A DNA stretch of 64,000 nucleotides from Xanthomonas sp. (lineage in GTDB: Bacteria > Pseudomonadota > Gammaproteobacteria > Xanthomonadales > Xanthomonadaceae): positions 62,001-126,000 of the forward strand of contig NZ_JAFIWC010000016.1 in assembly GCF_017163755.1 (NCBI RefSeq), in the 5' to 3' direction. The notes under the pieces are model-generated. The model was not told where the DNA came from, did no database searches, and saw nothing but the letters and a program-made list of their open reading frames with translations. Shown here one piece after another: positions 41,301-50,260 of the stretch. Numbering within the stretch: position 1 is the first letter of the stretch; every line of letters begins with the position of its first letter. The translations under genes and the position numbers were made by a program.

Positions 41301-41460
41301 GGCCTACAACGTCACCGATGCGCTGACCCTGACCGCGTCGGTACTCAATGCGACCAAGTCCGAACAGCGCATCTACCTGGGCAACGACACCCAGGCCCGC
41401 CTGCGGTCCAACACCTACACCGGCCGCCAGCTTTACCTCGGCATGACCTGGAAGTTCTGA
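38368..41460 (+). CDS. TonB-dependent receptor, carbohydrate-locus type
   Basis: 1030 aa. Signal peptide MSLSAAIAAALAGGALAPAS with AQQ after it. A TonB-box-like segment TLDSVNVTGYRYAIEKSL (~48-65) leads into the plug (VEVITAEDVGKFPDKNVADA, VPGVVITRDGGEGKSVSVRGL, IDEGGIGGTVILHTRRPLE). A ~22-strand barrel follows, ending in ...RQLYLGMTWKF with the obligatory C-terminal Phe. This is the large oligosaccharide-type receptor class with the FPDKNVADALQRVPGV motif. The ATG follows AGGAGAGGGAGAG. With the divergent mannosidase and the LacI regulator it forms a sugar-uptake locus; it probably imports mannose-containing oligosaccharides. Confidence 0.95.
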   Translation: MNQISRMHRRMSLSAAIAAALAGGALAPASVLAQQVAAPAQSPDATTLDSVNVTGYRYAIEKSLQQKRDANAVVEVITAEDVGKFPDKNVADALQRVPGVVITRDGGEGKSVSVRGLAPDLTLTQLNGNYVATSETNDEATRSFNYTLLPSNMLSSAELFKSPEARIDEGGIGGTVILHTRRPLEMESNSGYVTVEGTSSDTSHDVDPQMSALYSWHSKDERFGVLVGVTQQRRTNRSMEVETEDYQWYGNGTDAVDANGNTLSQDGIHYWWGQSGFNDQSGRNYSEFFLPTSVNFAVREEERERKGGQLTFQFKPIDNLTLTANYFRFELQGDYTQNMLKIPEWNLARFNGDGNWDGGRLLNGLSFDPSGSVVTGAQYEKLAGKAYYCSEEQAAAAGLAPGGWGPDDCTIPTPQLTGNYSREKALSQTADLSIDWDISPLWKASFTGGRTWSEGGPSMNFRMSAKPRRQVDGVWQSGNSYSAWDLTGTPSATFSPNLQDQLMAGIAEIDTGSTDSSWTQTSIKQNYFQADVTKLFESGWLDSIQMGAKYRDGQVHRNTGNTYWVCQGTDPADYDNNRYQAGCDPNASVAQPGFFLSSPIDNIAGGFNANVFPGIDYPAYLRHLTERYGRSYNRDEEDFVYNVDEKIFSGYFQANFRTERVRGNVGVRVVRTKQFAESSDSVEQFNDYFQDNAAGAPMGCNDPAAAALIGSNSGYVCESGFVRLPDALSREKTYALSSMEKTYTDFLPSFNIAWDITDNLVLRGAASKVIARPGYTSIAYPGSLRFVSEEYSNDRRVAGGTDTTGWLGSGSNKTLEPFEATQLDVGLEWYFKPGAVAGVALFRKNVDNFTVPVVRDQQMMVGGQSVTVQRYETEANGQDGVSQGVELYGQYTFEIGLGFQANYTYNDTNLAAIVLDGQEIGSSPLVGSAKNQANFTVFYENQKFLARASYNRRGEVVGGLNNGLTEYSEPYDQLDLNAAYNVTDALTLTASVLNATKSEQRIYLGNDTQARLRSNTYTGRQLYLGMTWKF

Positions 41461-41499
41461 GCACCCGCTCCTGCGCTTCGATGGGGTCGGTCTCTCCAC

Positions 41500-41536
41500 G
41501 GCAGCCGCGCTGGTCCAGGCGGCTGTCGTTTTTCTT
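41500..41536 (+). terminator. Rho-independent terminator after the TonB receptor gene
   Basis: GGCAGCCG (41500-41507) pairs with CGGCTGTC (41520-41527) around a 12-nt loop, followed by GTTTTTCTT. It lies 40 nt downstream of the TBDR stop. Confidence 0.75.
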
Positions 41537-41762
41537 GGCGCACGCGAGCCGGTTGGCCGCGCCCAGGCGGCGATGGCCCACTCAAGACGCTCGGCCACAT
41601 GCCTGCACAACGCTCGCCCCTTCGCTGTGGCGCCGATTACGCCTGGCCGCGCGAATCGAAAATCGGTGGCGCAGCGGCAGAACCGATCGCTTCCGTGCAC
41701 CTTTCTGATTCCTGTCCGGCCTGGCGATTGCCGGGCCTGCGCTTTGCCGCGATCATCTACGC

Positions 41763-42914
41763 ATGGCCGCCACCTCCCGCCCGCGCTCACGTCCGTACCG
41801 ATACCTGCTGGCCGCGGGTTTGCTGCTGTGCGGCGCCGGGCCGCACGCGGCGATGGCGCCGGCGGCGCCGGTCGCGCTGGCCGCATCTACCGCGCCCGAT
41901 CCCGGACGGGATCCGTTGCTGCAGGCGCAGCTGCGCGCACTGCAGCCGCAGCGGCCGGGCGTGACCGACCTGTACGTGGTCGGCTTCGCCGGCGACGCCA
42001 GCGAGGACGTGTTCCGCAACGAGACGCTGTACCTGCGCGAGCTGTTCGCGCAGCGCTTCGACGCGGCGGGGCGCATCGTCACCCTGATCAACCACGCCGA
42101 CAATCTCGGCGCCCACGCCTACGCGCCGCAGGCCTCGTACGACAACCTGGCCGAGACGCTGCAGCGGATCGGCACGCTGATGGACCGGCGCGAGGACGCG
42201 CTGCTGCTGTTCCTGACCAGTCACGGCACCGAGCAACACGAGCTGTACCTGCAGTTCGGCCCCGGCGAGGACGCCGACTACGACACCATCGCGCCGGCGG
42301 AACTGCGCGAACTGCTCGACGACGCCGGCATCCGCAACCGGGTGATCGTGCTGTCGGCGTGCTACTCGGGCGGCTTCGTGCCGGCGCTGAAGAGCGCGGA
42401 CACGCTGATCATCACTGCCGCGCGCCGCGACCGGCCCTCGTTCGGCTGCGGCAACACCGCCAACGCGACCTATTTCGGCCGCGCCTGGCTGATCGATGCG
42501 CTGGCCCGCACCAGCGACTTCGTCGAGAGCTATCGCCTGGCCAGCACCGAGATCACCGCGCGCGAACAGGCCGAGGGCGAGACGCCGTCGTATCCGCAGC
42601 TGTACGTCGGCGCGCGGATCGCGCCGTTGCTGCAGCGCTGGCGCGCGCAGTTGCAACCGGTCGCGGCGCCGGCGTATCCCTATCCCGAGCCTGAGCCGGA
42701 GACGGCAACCGGGGCGCCAGCGAACATGCAGATGGAAACGACAGCAGCGCCGGAACCGACCGCCGACGGCAAGGCCCATGCGAACCGCAAGGTCGATGCG
42801 CAGCCGGAAACGGGGTCGGTTGCGAATGCCGATGGCGAGGCCAAGGCAGCGGCCGCAGGTTCGGCGCACATACCGACGTCGGCACCGCCGTCGGCGACAG
42901 CGCCCCGCCACTGA
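41763..42914 (+). CDS. Exported peptidase C13 (legumain/caspase-like) family protein
   Basis: 383 aa. Signal peptide YRYLLAAGLLLCGAGPHAAMA. The catalytic domain (~55-270) follows the C13 layout: TDLYVVGFAGDASEDVFRNE, LLLFLTSHGTEQHELYL with the His of SHG (~154), and RVIVLSACYSGGFVPALKSA with the nucleophile Cys (~200). SHG and SACYSGG are diagnostic. TLIITAARRDRPSFGCGN follows. A low-complexity, Pro/Thr/Ala/Glu-rich tail (~300-383) has no domain and may be a spacer or wall-associating segment. Asparaginyl-peptidase activity is only a family expectation. Confidence 0.88.
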   Translation: MAATSRPRSRPYRYLLAAGLLLCGAGPHAAMAPAAPVALAASTAPDPGRDPLLQAQLRALQPQRPGVTDLYVVGFAGDASEDVFRNETLYLRELFAQRFDAAGRIVTLINHADNLGAHAYAPQASYDNLAETLQRIGTLMDRREDALLLFLTSHGTEQHELYLQFGPGEDADYDTIAPAELRELLDDAGIRNRVIVLSACYSGGFVPALKSADTLIITAARRDRPSFGCGNTANATYFGRAWLIDALARTSDFVESYRLASTEITAREQAEGETPSYPQLYVGARIAPLLQRWRAQLQPVAAPAYPYPEPEPETATGAPANMQMETTAAPEPTADGKAHANRKVDAQPETGSVANADGEAKAAAAGSAHIPTSAPPSATAPRH

Positions 42915-43641
42915 GGTCCGCGCGGCGATGCTGCGCAGCGATCGAGACCAAGCCACAAGCGCCGAATGCGGCGTCGAGCGTGGTTTTCTCAAGCGCCTTC
43001 CGCAGCCAGATGCAAGTGATTCGCGTTTGATCGCGCACTGCCGCAACTCGCTAAACTTCGTTCCGCAGCAAGCCCGCCCGCCTCACGCCAGCCAGCTGCG
43101 CCCGATCCTTCCGCCCGCTCGCCTTCGCTCGCCAGCCAGGATCACCGCTTTCGACAGCCTCCCGCGTGGGGGCGTTCTTGTTTTTGGGATTCGGAAAATC
43201 CGCTTGCTGGCCTGTGACCAGCGGCGCCGCTGGCGCGAGACGCAGGGTCTGTCGCCTGCGTTCGTCGCGACTGAAGCCGCTCCCACAAGAACTTGCGGCG
43301 AGCCAGCCGGGGTGCACTGTAGGAGGGGCTTCAGCCCCGAGAGTTCGCGTGCGGGGCCGACCGGTTTGCCGGCGCGTCCGTCGCGGCTGAAGCCGCTCCC
43401 ACAAGAACTTGCGGCGAGCCAGCCGGAGTGCACTGTAGGAAGGGCTTCAGCCCCGAAAGTTCGCGTGCGGGCCGACCGGTTTGCCGGCGCGTTCGTCGCG
43501 GCTGAAGCCGCTCCAACAAGGGCGCGCATCAGCGGGCTGGGTGCACGGTGGGAGGGACTTCAGTCCCGACGCGGAAGGCGAAACGCTTGCCGTCTGCCAG
43601 GCCAGGAACCCTTCGCATCAATGCGCCGACCCGTGGCGCAC
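42915..43641. repeat. Spacer with ~116-bp tandem REP-type repeats
   Basis: Units begin with GTCGCG(A/G)CTGAAGCCGCTCC at 43264, 43380 and 43495 (periods 116 and 115). Each holds a forward motif, a CGGCGAGCCAGCCGG linker, an inverted motif (CACTGTAGGAGGGGCTTCAG) and the GTTCGCGTGCGGG-GACCGGTTTGCCGGCG linker. The third unit is partial and diverges after ~43520. 42915-43250 has no recognised feature. No gene is supported. Confidence 0.88.
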
Positions 43642-45234
43642 TCAGGGCGTCGCGTCCTGCAGGCGATAGCGGGTGGTCGCGCGCTGCTCTCCGCGCCAGC
43701 GGTCGAAGGCGCGTACCTCGATGCGGTGTTCGCCGCCGCTCAGGTCGGTCGGCAAGGCGCCGCGCCATAGGTGCTGCGACGGGACCGCTTCCGGCGAGCG
43801 GTCGTAGCCGCGCAGGGCCTCGGCGGCATCGTCGCGTGCGTTCTCGGCGAGCAGGTCCGGATCCGGCTGCTGCACGCGCAACATCGGCTTCCAGGCGCCG
43901 TCGTCGATGCGATATTCCACGCGGCTGCCGTCCTCGCCCATGAACACGTTCGCGTATACCCCCCATGCCGGATAGGCGCCGCGGCGCAGCACCTTCGGCG
44001 CATGCAGAGCCATTGGTGCATCGTCGTGGGCGCGCGCGGCGTGGTAGGCCAGCGCATAACGGCCATCGCGCTGCACGGTCAGCAGCGCATAGCCATTCGG
44101 GGTGCCGTCGGCCATGGTCGCCGCGGGAATGCCGTCGGCCTCCTTGGCCCCGGACCAGTACGCGCCGCAGGCGGCGCCGACGTTGTATTCGTGCAGCGGC
44201 GCCGCGCCCTCCCAGCCGTCGGCCGCGGTGTAGTAGACGTGCCGCTGGGTATGGCTGTGGCCGGTGAGCAGCAGCACGTGGGGAAAGTCCTTCAGCAGCG
44301 CGAACAGCCGCGCGCGGTCGGCGCGGCGGAAGGCTTCCTTGCCGGGGGCGGCATCGAACAGGTGGATATGCATGCCCAGCACCAGCAGCCGCTGCTTTGG
44401 CAACGTCGCCAGGTAGTTCCGCAGGAACGCGAACTGATCCTCGCGCAGCCCGCCCACGTAGTTGGGCCGCTGCTGCGGCTGGTAGACCACGTCGTCCAGG
44501 AACACGAAGCTGGCGCCGCCCTCCTCCACCGCATAGGTGTCCGGGCCGTAGGTCGCGCGCCAGCTGGACAGCGATCCTGCATCGTCGGGGGCGTCGAAGT
44601 TCAGGTCGTGGTTGCCGGGCACATGGAACCATGGCACGCCCAGCTTGGCGGTTTCGGCGTTCAACGCCGGATACAGCGACAGGTCGTCGCTGACCACGTC
44701 GCCGAGCGTGGTGCCCAGCCGCGCACGGGTCTTGCCGAGCAGCGGCGCGACGATGCCGCGCGCGTAGTAGCCGACATCGGCCATGTTCGCGGTCTGCGTG
44801 TCGGCGAACACCAGCACCTCGGTCGGCGCGGCCGGCGGCTGCGCGCGCAGCGCGAAGTCCCAGCCGCCGGTGGCGGTGCCGGTCGCGGCGATGCCGGCGT
44901 ATTTGGTCGCCGGCGAGCCGGCCGGCGCATAGTGCCGCCAGTAAGCGGGCAGGCCATCGTCGCCGGCGACGAAGTCATAGCTGTCGGGCTTGATCACGAA
45001 CACCGTGCGCCCGGCTTCCACCGGCAACCGGTAACGGCCCTGCGCGTCGGTGCGCACGATGCGTACTCCGTCGGACACCTGCACGCCGGCGATGCCGCGC
45101 TCGCCGGCACCGCGTCCCGCGCGCCCGTCGCGTTCCTGGTAGACGGTGCCGTCGACCACCACCGGCGCGGCGATGGCCGGGGCCGCGAACAGCGCCAGCA
45201 GCGCGGCGGCGAGCGAAAACGAGCGTGGCATCAT
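43642..45234 (-). CDS. Exported calcineurin-like metallophosphoesterase
   Basis: 530 aa. Signal peptide SLAAALLALFAAPAIAAP. An N-terminal beta-sandwich/carboxypeptidase-regulatory-like part (VVDGTVYQERDG...GIAGVQVSDG, TDAQGRYRLPVEAG) precedes the phosphoesterase: VFADTQTAN (the D-x-H motif appears as DTQ), TTLGDVVSDDLS (GD), FHVPGNHDLNF (GNHD, ~198), LGMHIHLF and LLTGHSHTQRHVYY (GHxH). The C-terminal domain (~380-530) is beta-rich. The D-x-H to D-x-Q change is normal in this subgroup. The start at 45232-45234 has GGAG 8 nt upstream. The substrate is unknown. Confidence 0.9.
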   Translation of the reverse strand: MMPRSFSLAAALLALFAAPAIAAPVVVDGTVYQERDGRAGRGAGERGIAGVQVSDGVRIVRTDAQGRYRLPVEAGRTVFVIKPDSYDFVAGDDGLPAYWRHYAPAGSPATKYAGIAATGTATGGWDFALRAQPPAAPTEVLVFADTQTANMADVGYYARGIVAPLLGKTRARLGTTLGDVVSDDLSLYPALNAETAKLGVPWFHVPGNHDLNFDAPDDAGSLSSWRATYGPDTYAVEEGGASFVFLDDVVYQPQQRPNYVGGLREDQFAFLRNYLATLPKQRLLVLGMHIHLFDAAPGKEAFRRADRARLFALLKDFPHVLLLTGHSHTQRHVYYTAADGWEGAAPLHEYNVGAACGAYWSGAKEADGIPAATMADGTPNGYALLTVQRDGRYALAYHAARAHDDAPMALHAPKVLRRGAYPAWGVYANVFMGEDGSRVEYRIDDGAWKPMLRVQQPDPDLLAENARDDAAEALRGYDRSPEAVPSQHLWRGALPTDLSGGEHRIEVRAFDRWRGEQRATTRYRLQDATP

Positions 45235-45310
45235 GCGGCGCACTCCGGCGACGGGAAACCGCGGATTGTAGCCACGCACGGTGACGCGCGCGGTACCCGC
45301 GCAGGCGCGC

Positions 45311-45937
45311 TCAGCGGTGCCGCGCCTCGAGCACGGCGACCGCGTCGGCCAGCGACAGCCCGCGCGCGCGCAGCAGCACGACCAGGTGGTACAGCAGGTC
45401 GGCCGACTCGCCCAGCAGGTCTTCGTCGCCCTGGGCGACACCGGCCAGCGCGGTCTCCACGCCTTCCTCGCCGACCTTCTGCGCGATGCGCCGCGTGCCC
45501 TTCTCGAACAGCTGCGTGGTGTAGCTGCCCGGCGGACGCTCGCGCTCGCGCTGCTCGACCAGCCGGTCCAGCGCGCCGAGGAACTGGCCCGGTGCCTGCG
45601 GGAAGCAACTGGTGCGTCCCAGGTGGCAGGTCGGACCCTGCGGCCGCGCCAGCACCAGCAGCGTGTCGCGGTCGCAATCGGTGTCGATCGACACCAGCTC
45701 CAGCACGTGCCCGGAACTCTCGCCCTTGGTCCACAGCCGCCGCTTGCTGCGGCTGTAGAAGGTCACCTTGCCGCTGGCGCGGGTCGCGGCCAGCGCTTCG
45801 GCGTTCATGTAGCCGAGCATCAGCACCCGCAGCGTGTCGGCGTCCTGCACCACCACCGGCAGCAGGCCCTCGCCCTTGTCCCAGTCCAGCGCATCGGCGT
45901 CCGCCGCCATCGGCGCCACGGCGTGTTCAACCGGCAT
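45311..45937 (-). CDS. hisIE: Bifunctional phosphoribosyl-AMP cyclohydrolase / phosphoribosyl-ATP pyrophosphatase
   Basis: 208 aa fusion. HisI part (~1-115): [44 protein letters not shown] and the Zn cysteines in [10 protein letters not shown] and GPTCHLG. HisE part (~118-208): [19 protein letters not shown], then [17 protein letters not shown] with the MazG-like acidic residues and [13 protein letters not shown]. It catalyses steps 2 and 3 of histidine synthesis. The start at 45935-45937 overlaps the end of hisF. Last gene of the his operon. Confidence 0.97.
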   Translation of the reverse strand: MPVEHAVAPMAADADALDWDKGEGLLPVVVQDADTLRVLMLGYMNAEALAATRASGKVTFYSRSKRRLWTKGESSGHVLELVSIDTDCDRDTLLVLARPQGPTCHLGRTSCFPQAPGQFLGALDRLVEQRERERPPGSYTTQLFEKGTRRIAQKVGEEGVETALAGVAQGDEDLLGESADLLYHLVVLLRARGLSLADAVAVLEARHR

Positions 45938-46703
45938 CTCGCACCTCGATCTGGCAGCGGCGCAGGAAGCGCTTGAGTTCGGGAATCGGAATCGCGCCGC
46001 TGTGGAACACGCTGGCGGCCAGCGCGCCGTCCACGTCGGCCTGCTCGAACACGTCGGCGAAGTGCTGCATCTGCCCGGCGCCGCCGGAGGCGACCAACGG
46101 CACCCTGCACAGCGCGCGCACCTCGTGCAGCTGCGCGATGTCGTAGCCGCGGCGCACGCCGTCGTTGTCCATGCAGTTGAGCACGATCTCGCCGGCGCCC
46201 AGCTGCTGCGCCTCCACCACCCAGTCCACGGTGCGCACGCGCAGCGCCTGGGTCTTGTTCGGATCGCCGGTGAAGCGGCGCACGCGCCACTGGCCGTCGT
46301 CCTCGCGGATCGAATCGATGCCCACCACCACGCATTGCACGCCGAAGGCCTCGGCCAGCTCGGCGATCAGCGCCGGCCGCTCCAGCGCCGGCGAGTTGAT
46401 CGAGATCTTGTCGGCGCCGGCGTGCAGCACCGCGCGCGCGGTGGCCACGTCGCGGATGCCGCCGGCCACGCAGAACGGGATGTCGATCAGCCGCGCCACC
46501 CGCTCGACCCAGGCGTAGTCGACCGAGCGCCCTTCCGGGCTGGCGCCGATGTCGTAGAACACCAGTTCGTCGGCGCCCTGGTCGCGGTAGCGCAGCGCCA
46601 GCTCGACGATGTCGCCCATGTCGACGTGGTCGCGGAACTTCACGCCCTTGACCACGCGTCCGTCGCGCACGTCCAGGCACGGGATGATGCGCCGGCTCAG
46701 CAT
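45927..46703 (-). CDS. hisF: Imidazole glycerol phosphate synthase cyclase subunit
   Basis: 258 aa TIM barrel. [20 protein letters not shown] opens with the catalytic Asp (D11), and the second Asp is in [13 protein letters not shown] (~130). [13 protein letters not shown] and [10 protein letters not shown] are the two phosphate-binding loops. It works with HisH. The ATG at 46701-46703 overlaps hisA. Confidence 0.98.
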   Translation of the reverse strand: MLSRRIIPCLDVRDGRVVKGVKFRDHVDMGDIVELALRYRDQGADELVFYDIGASPEGRSVDYAWVERVARLIDIPFCVAGGIRDVATARAVLHAGADKISINSPALERPALIAELAEAFGVQCVVVGIDSIREDDGQWRVRRFTGDPNKTQALRVRTVDWVVEAQQLGAGEIVLNCMDNDGVRRGYDIAQLHEVRALCRVPLVASGGAGQMQHFADVFEQADVDGALAASVFHSGAIPIPELKRFLRRCQIEVRDAG

Positions 46704-47431
46704 GCCAGCGCCTCGTCCAGGCCCAGCCGCCCTTCCAGCAGCGATTTGCCGAGCACCGCGCCGGCGCAGCCGACCTCGCGCACGGCGCGCACGTCGTCCG
46801 CGTCGCGGATGCCGCCGGAGGCCTGCACGTCCACGCCCGGCGCGATCTGGCGCAGGTAGGCGTACAAGTCCAGGTTCGGCCCGGACAGCATGCCGTCGCG
46901 GGCGATGTCGGTGCACAGCAGGTGCTTGAGCCCCGCACCGGCGTACTCGCCGGCCAGCGCCTCCAGGGTCAGCGAAGAGGTCTCGGTCCAGCCCAGCACC
47001 GGCAGCCGCCACACGCCGTGCGCGTCCTGGCGCGTATCCAGCGCCACGGTGATGCGTTCGGCGCCGAACTCGGCCAGCCACTCCAGCACCGACTCGCGGT
47101 CGCGCACCGCCAGCGAACCGATCACCACGCGCGCGGCGCCGGCGTCGAGCATGCGCTGCACGTCGGCGCGCGAGCGCACGCCGCCGCCGGTCTGCACCTG
47201 CAGGCCGGTCCGGGCGCTGATCTGGGTCAGCAGCGGCGCCAGCGTATAGCCGCCGGCGCGCGCCGCGTCCAGGTCGACCAAATGCATCCAGCGCGCGCCG
47301 GCGGCGGCGAAGGCCTGCGCGCGCGGCAGCGGATCGTCGCCGTAGTGGGTTTCGCGGGCGTAGTCGCCCTGCGCCAGCCGCACCACGCGACCGTCGCGGA
47401 TGTCCAACGCGGGATAGACGACGAAGCTCAT
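46697..47431 (-). CDS. hisA: ProFAR isomerase
   Basis: 244 aa TIM barrel, paralog of His[21 protein letters not shown] contains the catalytic Asp, and [17 protein letters not shown] the second. [14 protein letters not shown] and [13 protein letters not shown] are the phosphate loops. Normal length. The start at 47429-47431 overlaps the hisH stop. Confidence 0.98.
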   Translation of the reverse strand: MSFVVYPALDIRDGRVVRLAQGDYARETHYGDDPLPRAQAFAAAGARWMHLVDLDAARAGGYTLAPLLTQISARTGLQVQTGGGVRSRADVQRMLDAGAARVVIGSLAVRDRESVLEWLAEFGAERITVALDTRQDAHGVWRLPVLGWTETSSLTLEALAGEYAGAGLKHLLCTDIARDGMLSGPNLDLYAYLRQIAPGVDVQASGGIRDADDVRAVREVGCAGAVLGKSLLEGRLGLDEALAC

Positions 47432-48030
47432 CGGAAGTCGGTCTCGAGGAAGTTGCGCAGGATGCGCGCGCCGGTGTCGGCCGAGCGTTCCGGATGGAAC
47501 TGCGCGCCGCAGCGACGGCCGCGCTGCACCACCGCGGTGAACAGGCCGCCATGATCGCAGGCGGCCACCGTGTCGGCCGTGACCGGCGCCGCGTAACCGT
47601 GCACGAAGTAGGCGCTGGCGACTTCCGGCAGGCCGTCCATCAATGGCGAGGGGCGCATCGGCAGCAGCCGGTTCCAGCCCATGTGCGGGATGCGGATGCC
47701 CAGCGCCGGCGGCATGTGCCGCACCACGCCGGTCAGCAGGCCCAGGCAGTCGACCTCGCCTTCCTCGGAGTGCTCGAACAGCAGTTGCATGCCCAGGCAG
47801 ATGCCGATCAGCGGCGCCTCGAGCGCGCGCAGCGGCTCGATCAGGCCCTGTTCGCGCAGCCGCGCCATCGCATGCGGCGCGGCGCCGACGCCGGGCAGGA
47901 TCACCCGGTCGGCGCCCTGCAGCCCGGCGGCGTCGCGCACCAGCCGCGCTTCCACGCCGAGGCGTTCGAGCGCATAGCGCACCGAGCCCAGGTTGGCGCC
48001 GCCGGCATCGATCAGCGCGATGTCGCTCAC
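47428..48030 (-). CDS. hisH: Imidazole glycerol phosphate synthase glutaminase subunit
   Basis: 200 aa class I amidotransferase from GTG overlapping the hisB stop (GTGA). [21 protein letters not shown] at the start, oxyanion strand [11 protein letters not shown], nucleophile Cys in [16 protein letters not shown] (~83) and the His/Glu of [12 protein letters not shown] (~182). It supplies ammonia to HisF. Confidence 0.97.
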   Translation of the reverse strand: MSDIALIDAGGANLGSVRYALERLGVEARLVRDAAGLQGADRVILPGVGAAPHAMARLREQGLIEPLRALEAPLIGICLGMQLLFEHSEEGEVDCLGLLTGVVRHMPPALGIRIPHMGWNRLLPMRPSPLMDGLPEVASAYFVHGYAAPVTADTVAACDHGGLFTAVVQRGRRCGAQFHPERSADTGARILRNFLETDFR

Positions 48031-49154
48031 AGCACCCCCTTGGTCGACGGCAGCGCATCGCCTTCGCGGCGCACGGCCTGGCGCAACGCGCGCGCCAGCG
48101 CCTTGAAGCAGGCCTCGACCTTGTGGTGGTCGTTGTCGCCGCGCACGCTCAGGTGCAGGTTCAGGCCCGACGCGTCGCACAGCGAGCGGAAGAAATGCGG
48201 CACCAGTTCGGTTGGCAGGTCGCCGACGCGCTCGCGCTTGAATTCGCCCTCGAACACGAAATACGGGCGCCCGCTGAAATCCAGCGCGGCGCTGGCCAGG
48301 GTCTCGTCCATCGGCAGGGTGAAGCCGTGGCGGCCGCCCTCGCCCGTCGCCAGCCACGGGCTGTCCGGCGGATCGAAGCCGTAGCGGCCAATGCCGCGCT
48401 TGTCGCCCAGCGCCTGGCGCAGGGCCTGGCCAAGCGCCAGGCCGGTGTCCTCGATGGTGTGGTGCTCGTCGATGTGCAGGTCGCCGTCGGCGCGCACGTC
48501 CAGCGCGAAGCCGCCGTGCTTGCCGATCTGCTCGAGCATGTGGTCGAAGAACGGCAGCCCGGTGGCGCAGTGCGGATCGCGCACCAGGTCCAGGTCGATG
48601 TCGACCGAAATGCGGGTTTCCTTGGTGTCGCGCTGCACCCTGGCGCGACGCGGCGCGTCGGCCAGTGCGTGGGCGATGCCGGCCCAGTCCCAGTCGCCGC
48701 CGAACTGTTCGGTCTTCAGCTGGAAGCCGCGGATGCGCAGGTTGTCGGCGAACTGGATGTCGGTCAGGCGGTCACCGACCATCGCCGAGCGCGTCCAGTC
48801 GATGCTGCGGTCCTGCAGGTACGGCAGCATCAGGCCGGTGCCCGGCTTGCGCGTGGGCGCATTGTCGGCCGGCCAGCTGCGGTCGACCAGCACCTCGCGG
48901 AAGGCGATGCCCTGGCTGGCGAAGATCTGCAGCATCAGGTCGTTGGGGCCATCGAACGCGGCCTGCGGATAGGCCTCGCTGCCCAGGCCGTCCTGGTTGG
49001 TGACGATCACGAACTGGTAGCCGGCATCGCGCAGCTTCAGCATCGCCGGGATCACGCCGCGCACGAAGCGCAGCTTCTCGTACGCGTCGATCTGGAAATC
49101 GGCCGGCTCCTCGATCAGGGTGCCGTCGCGGTCGACGAACAGGATCGGGGTCAT
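48027..49154 (-). CDS. hisB: Bifunctional histidinol-phosphatase / imidazoleglycerol-phosphate dehydratase
   Basis: 375 aa fusion as in enterobacteria. N-terminal HAD phosphatase (~1-165): [18 protein letters not shown] (motif I), [14 protein letters not shown] and [16 protein letters not shown]-terminal dehydratase (~170-375): [32 protein letters not shown] and [18 protein letters not shown], each with paired His metal ligands. It covers the seventh and ninth chemical steps of the pathway. Confidence 0.98.
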   Translation of the reverse strand: MTPILFVDRDGTLIEEPADFQIDAYEKLRFVRGVIPAMLKLRDAGYQFVIVTNQDGLGSEAYPQAAFDGPNDLMLQIFASQGIAFREVLVDRSWPADNAPTRKPGTGLMLPYLQDRSIDWTRSAMVGDRLTDIQFADNLRIRGFQLKTEQFGGDWDWAGIAHALADAPRRARVQRDTKETRISVDIDLDLVRDPHCATGLPFFDHMLEQIGKHGGFALDVRADGDLHIDEHHTIEDTGLALGQALRQALGDKRGIGRYGFDPPDSPWLATGEGGRHGFTLPMDETLASAALDFSGRPYFVFEGEFKRERVGDLPTELVPHFFRSLCDASGLNLHLSVRGDNDHHKVEACFKALARALRQAVRREGDALPSTKGVL

Positions 49155-50260
49155 GCCGCCGCCCTCCATGCCTGCAGCGCGCCGAGCACGCGCTGGTTCT
49201 GCTCCGGCGTGCCCAGGGTGATGCGCAGCGCATCGCCGAGCATCGGCGCGGCGCGCTGGTCGCGCACCACCACGCCGGCGGCGAGCAGGGCGCCGAACGC
49301 GCCCTCGGCGTCGTCGAAACGCAGCAGCAGGAAGTTGCCCTGCGAGGGATACACCCGGCGCACGCCGGGCAGCGCGGCCAATGCGGCCTGCATGCGCTCG
49401 CGCTCGCCGCGCAGCTCGGCCACGCGCAGCGCGGTCTGCCGCAGCGGCTCGTCCTGCAGCGCGGCCAGCGCCAGCTGCGCGCACGGCGTCGGTACCGGAT
49501 ACGGCGCCTGGCAGCGCCGCAGCACCGCGACCAGCGCCGGATCGGCGATCACGCAGCCGATCCGCGCCGCGGCCAGCGCGTGCGCCTTGGACAGCGTGCG
49601 CAACACCGCCAGGTTGTCGTAGCGGCCCAACAGCGTGGTCGCCGAGGCGGTCTCGGAGAATTCGCCGTAGGCTTCGTCGACCACCAGCAGCGCGCGTCCG
49701 CGCAGGCGCTCGGCGGCGCGTTCGATATCGGCCAGCGCGATCGCCGCCCCGCTCGGATTGCCGGGCGAGCACAGGAACACGATCTTGGCCATCTGGGTCA
49801 GCGCCGCGTCGACCACCGCGTCGACGTCGGTGAGCAGCCCGGCAGCGGTGTCGCGCAGCGGCACTTCGACCAGGCGCGCGTTCTGCAGCCGCGCGCACAC
49901 CGCATACATGCCGAACACCGGCGGGGTGACCACGATCGCATCGCGCCCCGGCTCGCACAGCGCGCGCAGCAGCAGGTCGATCGCCTCGTCGCTGCCGCGC
50001 CCGAGCAGCAGCTGCTCCGGCGCGCAGGCGTACAGCGCGGCCAGCGCGGCGCGCAGCGCCGGCGGCTGCGGATCGGGATAGCGGCGGTTGCCGGCATCGC
50101 GGTCGGCGGGGTTGGCCCAGGCCGACTCGTTGGCGTTGAGCCAGACCTCGCCCTGCACCGCGCTGCTGCGCGCCGACGAGTACCCGGCGAAGTCGCGCAG
50201 GTCGGGGCGCACCAGCGCCAGCACCGAGCCGGGCGTCGCCGCAGCGGTCGCCGCGCTCAT
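49151..50260 (-). CDS. hisC: Histidinol-phosphate aminotransferase
   Basis: 369 aa PLP enzyme. [24 protein letters not shown] at ~40-63 is typical His[16 protein letters not shown] (~90), [11 protein letters not shown] (~170), DEAYGEFSE and the PLP-lysine segment [18 protein letters not shown] (~230-247) follow. The start at 50258-50260 overlaps hisD. Confidence 0.97.
   Translation of the reverse strand: MSAATAAATPGSVLALVRPDLRDFAGYSSARSSAVQGEVWLNANESAWANPADRDAGNRRYPDPQPPALRAALAALYACAPEQLLLGRGSDEAIDLLLRALCEPGRDAIVVTPPVFGMYAVCARLQNARLVEVPLRDTAAGLLTDVDAVVDAALTQMAKIVFLCSPGNPSGAAIALADIERAAERLRGRALLVVDEAYGEFSETASATTLLGRYDNLAVLRTLSKAHALAAARIGCVIADPALVAVLRRCQAPYPVPTPCAQLALAALQDEPLRQTALRVAELRGERERMQAALAALPGVRRVYPSQGNFLLLRFDDAEGAFGALLAAGVVVRDQRAAPMLGDALRITLGTPEQNQRVLGALQAWRAAA

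Noticed and set aside
38380-41886. 1168-codon minus-strand frame opposite the TonB receptor
   Set aside because: Shadow frame; the plus strand encodes a complete receptor with signal peptide, plug, barrel and terminal Phe.
41763-42914. Functional link between the C13 peptidase and the TonB-receptor locus
   Set aside because: A terminator and ~300 nt separate them, and no shared regulatory box lies before the peptidase gene.
43257-43575. CRISPR-like direct repeats
   Set aside because: The intervening segments are repeated too, so these are tandem REP units, not spacers.
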